This document shows, one piece after another, positions 60,163 through 64,000 of a DNA stretch of 64,000 bases (position 1 is the stretch's first letter; the number at the start of each line of letters is the position of its first letter). Where the stretch lies: NCBI GenBank assembly GCA_018398805.1, contig JAGFBZ010000741.1:310001-374000 (forward strand). The letters are read 5' to 3'. Under the pieces are notes generated by a model. It saw nothing but the letters and a program-made list of their open reading frames with translations, was not told where the DNA came from and ran no database searches. Made by a program: the position numbers and the translations under genes. The stretch comes from Hirundichthys speculiger (lineage: Eukaryota > Chordata > Actinopteri > Beloniformes > Exocoetidae).

Positions 60163-61011
60163 TAGGGATGCAATGGTACACGGTAAAATAAGGTACGGTC
60201 CGGTACGACCTGCACGGGACACAGGGACATGGGACGCTTTTATGTCCTGCAGTATTTGTGTTCCAATAACTTTGCATTGGACTTTTAGGCAACAGGTCCC
60301 GCCACTGCATGTCAATGTCCACTCGCCTCCTTTCACTCAAAGTGACCAGCCGATCACACTTTGGCCGGTTGGCTGCAGCTCATAGATGCAGGAAATGGGA
60401 AAAAAAAAAAAAAAAAAAACAAGCAGGCATGGCCAGCGGTAGCGGAGAAGTTTGGGTGAAAACTTAATTTAAATAGCCAGTGTGGGAGCATTTTGGTTTT
60501 GCTGTTTATTACACCGGCGAGGGAGTGAAAACAGTTAACAGTTAACAGAAAGCAATCTTCCACCTTCCTAAACCCGGATCTTACCTGCGTAAGATCCAGT
60601 TGTTACCAGTTGTGCGCCTTGGCGCAGAACGAAGCATTGGATGCACATTTAAAGATCACGAACAATTAATGTTCCTGTACCTCCTTGACCACCAACAGTT
60701 TCAGATTTATCGGAAATAAATTCCCGCAGCCAACCTTTTACAGCTTGACAAAGATCTCCTTGGTTTCCTCTACAGCAGACATCTGAATGAGAGCTGCTAC
60801 AGCTGCACATTTATTCGATTTGGATGCGCTCTTTTACACGCCGACATGCGAGTTGCGCTTTCCGCAAACTCATCTTCCACAAACTCGATCTTGCGATTGC
60901 TTGTTTAGGGAAGTGGGTGGTCTGAAAGTGTACTGAATCCATACCGTAACCATGACACAAAAACCGCGGTACGGACCGTACAGTGAGCCACCTGTACCAT
61001 TACACCCCCTA
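60163..61011 (+). mobile_element. hAT family copy B, 849 bp, with target duplication
   Basis: Ends TAGGGATGCAATGGTACACG and the complement of TAGGGGGTGTAATGGTACAG are flanked by a perfect 8-bp duplication, ATTACTAT (60155-60162 and 61012-61019). Internal sequence matches copy C (CATGTCAATGTCCACTCGCC, CCAGCCGATCACACTTTGG, TAAGATCCAGTTGTTACCAG), but the segment around the hAT C-terminal domain is deleted exactly as in copy A. Confidence 0.92.
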
Positions 61012-61019
61012 ATTACTAT

Positions 61020-61619
61020 GTAGGCCTTTCAAATAGGGGAATGCTCATTAATATATTTTTAGAATCATTTTTATAAGTTGTGTCTGATCCAATTTAAAGC
61101 TAATATTTTGATAATAAAACATATATTGCCACAAAACATTCATCTTGATTTTGTATTTGAAGCAACACATAATTTGGCATTTTTTGTTTTTTTTTTCCAG
61201 GTTAAAATCAGTTGCAGTTTAATTCTAAAGGTATATTTGCTTACTTTATAGGAAGCATTTTCTGGCTTACCGATCCTGCTCTTCTCTTGCAACAAACTTC
61301 ATACCACTTTATGGCACAATGTCAGAATGATAAAAATTGTAAGCTATTTCAAACATATGCTTGAATTCTGAAGTCAGGGTAGTTGAGGTCTCTTCCACTT
61401 CAGGAGGGGTTCCAGTAGAAGTTTACCTCTTGGAACTCAGATCATGGCATTACATCGCTGCCATAATTCCCTGGGGCGCTTATTCATTCAGTGACAAGCG
61501 CAATTTGTTAGTCAAGAGAGCACATAGCTGTGATTGCGGGTATATTTCTTAATCAAGAGAGGGTAAAACTCTGATTGCAGGCATTCAAAACCCAGCTCTA
61601 TGCTCTCGGCCTGAAAATT
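61020..61619. other. No feature seen
   Basis: No gene or element recognised. Confidence 0.35.
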
Positions 61620-61941
61620 CTGCGCACTCGCTGAGTTCAGTGCAGTCTAGAATAGACCAGAATTCCAGCAAACTATTGTGAAAAGCTTGTGGAAGAAAAC
61701 ATTTAACCCAAGTCAAACAGTTTAAACACAATGCTACGAGGTATTAAGGAAATGTATGTAAACTTTTGACTTTGATGAAATTAAATTAGAAATATGATCT
61801 CTTATTATTCTGACATTCTGAAATAAATCATTTTGGTAACCATAACTGACCTGAAACAGGAAAAGTTTAGTCTCATTTAATGTATGACAGTGAGAAAAAA
61901 ATGAAAGGTTGTTTTTTTTCTAAACTTCTGGTTTCAGGTGT
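61620..61941 (+). mobile_element. 3' fragment of a Tc1 element (Sleeping Beauty-like)
   Basis: A decayed transposase C-terminus (near LTQVKQFKHNATRY at 61695-61737) is followed by GTAAACTTTTGACTTTGATG. The subterminal ACCTGAAACAGGAAAAGTTT and the end AAACTTCTGGTTTCAGGTG then follow. This is the same order as the right side of such elements. The 5' two thirds are absent. Confidence 0.75.
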
Positions 61942-62536
61942 CAGTACTTTAAAGATGAGGCTTGCTGTACATATGGCTATGGAGTCCTTTGAGAATATAT
62001 TCTTCTATAAGTTTTCATTTGAAAGCAAAGTTCCTCGTGTGCAAGGGTGAACAAGCAACATATCTTTGGCTGTGCCCTTCTTCAGAACAGTCGTAACCAT
62101 TCAGAAAGCTGAGAGCATATTGGTTACACTTGAAGGAGCAATTTATTTCAAGGTTCATACGAGGAGGTTAAGCTAGTTCCGTGAATGAATAAGCAGCACA
62201 TTCAGAGAGACTCAAACTTGGGTGCACATATAGTGCTGCCATTTTCTGTTTTTCTATTACAGAGCCTTTTCCCAGGCAAAATATAGCATGTTCAAAGCCT
62301 TGACACTCTCGGTAGTGCACGTAAACAAAACACACATACACATTTTTTTCTTCTTTGGGTCTATATAATCTTTGACTGAGTGATGCTCAAAAGATGTACA
62401 ATATGAAGATCAAAGAGAAAGAGTAATGTACATGACATATATGTACATGACAAAATGAAATGGTTCATTTATTCATGAAGTATATGACAGGAGAGATGAT
62501 ACTCAGTTAAATATAAAATTAAATATGAGATTAAAT
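61942..62536. other. No feature seen
   Basis: No gene or complete element recognised. Confidence 0.35.
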
Positions 62537-62549
62537 AAATATGAGATCA

Positions 62550-62612
<63 letters not shown>
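62550..62612. repeat. (TA)n microsatellite
   Basis: About 30 TA units directly left of hAT copy C. Confidence 0.97.
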
Positions 62613-62617
<5 letters not shown>

Positions 62618-62621
62618 TTAT

Positions 62622-63638
62622 TAGGGGTGCAACGGTACTCGGTGATATACCATTCCAATAACCTTGCATTGGACTTACACGTGGGCATGCGTGCCTTTTA
62701 GGCGACAGGCCCACCACCGCATGTCAATGTCCACTCGCCTCCGCTCACTCACAGTGACCAGCCGATCACACTTTGGCCAGTTGGCGGCAGCTCATAGATC
62801 AGGAAAAAAAGAAAAAAAACAAACTCTTTTTAATCACCAGTGTGGGAGCATTTTGGTTTTGCTGTTGAATACACCGGCGAGGGAGTGAAAACAGTTAACA
62901 GAAACTTCACAGTTTGTGGGCCTGCTCTTCCGCCAAACCTTCTAAAGCCGCTATTAAGGGATAGCGGGTAGCGGGAGGGCGTTCCCCCGCAAAGAACGCA
63001 ACCTTCCACCTCCCTAAACCTGGATCTTACCTGAGTAAGATCCAGTTGTTACCAGTTGTGCGTCTTGGAGCAGCTGATGTGCTTTTTAAAATACTGCAAA
63101 ACGAATCATTGGATGCACATTTAAAGATCACGAACAATTAATGTTCCTGTCCCTCCTCGACCACCAACAGTTTCAGACATATCGGAAATAAATTCCCGCA
63201 TCCAACCTTTTCCAGCTTGACACCAGAGACAAAGATCTCCTTGGTTTCCTCCACAGCAGACATCTGAATGAGATCATGCCACAGCTGTACAGACTGACGT
63301 GTCTGGCCGTGACTATTCCCACATCCACCACAACTGCTGACCAGACATCCTCTGACCTCAAGAGAATAAAAATATGCAAGTAATACGGTGATGCGTAATC
63401 GAGAGGTAGAGCCGTTTGTGCAGGTCCACATGTGACCAGGTGGACGCATATTTATGCCATTTGGACACGCTCTTTTACGTGCCGACATGCGAGTTGCGCT
63501 TTCCGCATACTTGGTATCTTGCGATTGCGGGTTTAAGGGTCGCGGGTGGTCTGAAACCGTACCGAATCTGTACCGAAACCGTGACACAAAAACCGTGGTA
63601 CGGACCGTACCGTGAGCCACCTGTACCGTTGTACCCCT

Positions 63639-63639
<1 letters not shown>
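62622..63639 (+). mobile_element. hAT family copy C, 1,018 bp, longest form
   Basis: Ends TAGGGGTGCAACGGTACTCG and the complement of TAGGGGTACAACGGTACAGG. This copy retains, at 63270-63440, a segment missing from copies A and B; it encodes the hAT C-terminal motif. No clear 8-bp duplication remains because both flanks are TA repeats. Confidence 0.9.
63276..63383 (+). pseudogene. hAT C-terminal dimerisation (hATC) remnant
   Basis: The 35-codon frame reads LTCLAVTIPTSTTTADQTSS then DLKRIKICK and a stop. This is the core of the hATC dimerisation domain (family pattern LA....PTS...ER.FS.LKRIK). The usual ER is replaced by DQ, and the catalytic core upstream is gone. It shows that this family derives from an autonomous hAT transposon. 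Confidence 0.8.
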
Positions 63640-63691
<52 letters not shown>

Positions 63692-63720
63692 CACACACAC
63701 ACACACACACACGCACACAC
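63640..63720. repeat. (TA)n(CA)n microsatellite
   Basis: TA units then CA units directly right of hAT copy C. Confidence 0.97.
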
Positions 63721-63838
63721 TATTCTTTTTAAAGAAACCATTTAATGAGCATTACAAATACATGTGGCAAGAAAAACTGACTTTTTGGAATTAACTGGTT
63801 CCGTGAATTAGTTTGCCACAAAATTTGACCTGATCTTT

Positions 63839-63960
63839 CAATTCAATTCAAATCAATTCAGTTTTATTTGTAAAGCGTCTGTTACAATGTCAATTGTCTC
63901 TAGGCGCTTTACAGAGACCAAGAGCATGACCCCCAAGCAAATATCATTAACTAAAATTAT
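63839..63960 (-). mobile_element. LINE 3' end with (AATTC)n-type tail
   Basis: CAATTCAATTCAAATCAATT is followed by CAGTTTTATTTGTAAAGCGT and CTAGGCGCTTTACAGAGACC. This is the reversed 3' end of a common teleost LINE (tail, then the GCGCTTTA block). It continues toward the window edge. Confidence 0.7.
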
Positions 63961-64000
63961 AATATTAAAAAAAACCTTTTAGCCAAACAGTGGCAAGGAA

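Noticed and set aside
63138..63716. 192-codon minus-strand frame near the right end
   Set aside because: It runs antisense through hAT copy C and ends in a TA repeat; the real coding trace there (hATC motif) is on the plus strand.
1..64000. CRISPR arrays, operons, rRNA genes or prokaryotic features
   Set aside because: None is present; repeats are microsatellites or eukaryotic transposons.

Overview
The window is nuclear DNA from a ray-finned (teleost) fish. Three things point there. The one host gene is a vertebrate chst1. The repeats belong to families typical of teleosts: Tc1 elements ending in CAGTTGAAGTCAGAAG and CTCAAAAAAATTAAAGGAAC, hAT-type elements with 8-bp target duplications, a Harbinger element, piggyBac relics, L2-like LINEs and tRNA-derived SINEs. 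There are also many (TA)n/(CA)n microsatellites. The species cannot be named from this sequence.

The only convincing host gene is at the left end. It is the single coding exon of carbohydrate sulfotransferase 1 (1286-2564, + strand), preceded by a splice acceptor and followed by a 3' UTR with AATAAA. One extra base near 1631 shifts the frame, but the reading is otherwise intact. The remaining ~61 kb is a gene desert filled with transposon copies and anonymous AT-rich sequence.

Layout: 1-540, palindromic MITE and TA/TG repeat; 1240-2990, chst1; 3.0-8.4 kb, anonymous; 8.5-12.2 kb, hAT copy, nested LINE ends and a SINE; 14.1-16.9 kb, Tc1 pieces around an A/C-rich island of unknown origin; 19.1-23.9 kb, TA-flanked MITE inside an older repeat, hAT BED-finger relic, L2 reverse transcriptase and a hAT-type MITE; 24.7-26.1 kb, broken piggyBac transposase interrupted by an exon-like insert; 26.9-28.5 kb, full-length dead Tc1; 29.7-30.2 kb, LINE endonuclease piece; 31.3-33.4 kb, truncated hAT copy, TA repeat and a nearly complete Tc1; 33.5-34.8 kb, G/C-rich unclassified block; 38.1-46.0 kb, SINE/LINE ends and a GGTACA-rich MITE; 46.7-49.7 kb, hAT copy, Tc1 end and a Harbinger element that keeps a Myb/SANT-like reading frame; 50.8-57.8 kb, LINE, DNA-transposon and piggyBac relics; 59.1-63.7 kb, two more copies of one hAT family and a Tc1 3' end.

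No operon, CRISPR array, rRNA gene or functional tRNA gene is present. Nothing here clearly amounts to an undescribed system. The items most worth a second look are the chst1 frameshift, the Harbinger element that pairs a Myb-like frame with many subterminal palindromes, the hAT family with a shared internal deletion, and the A/C-rich island at 14.2-16.1 kb.
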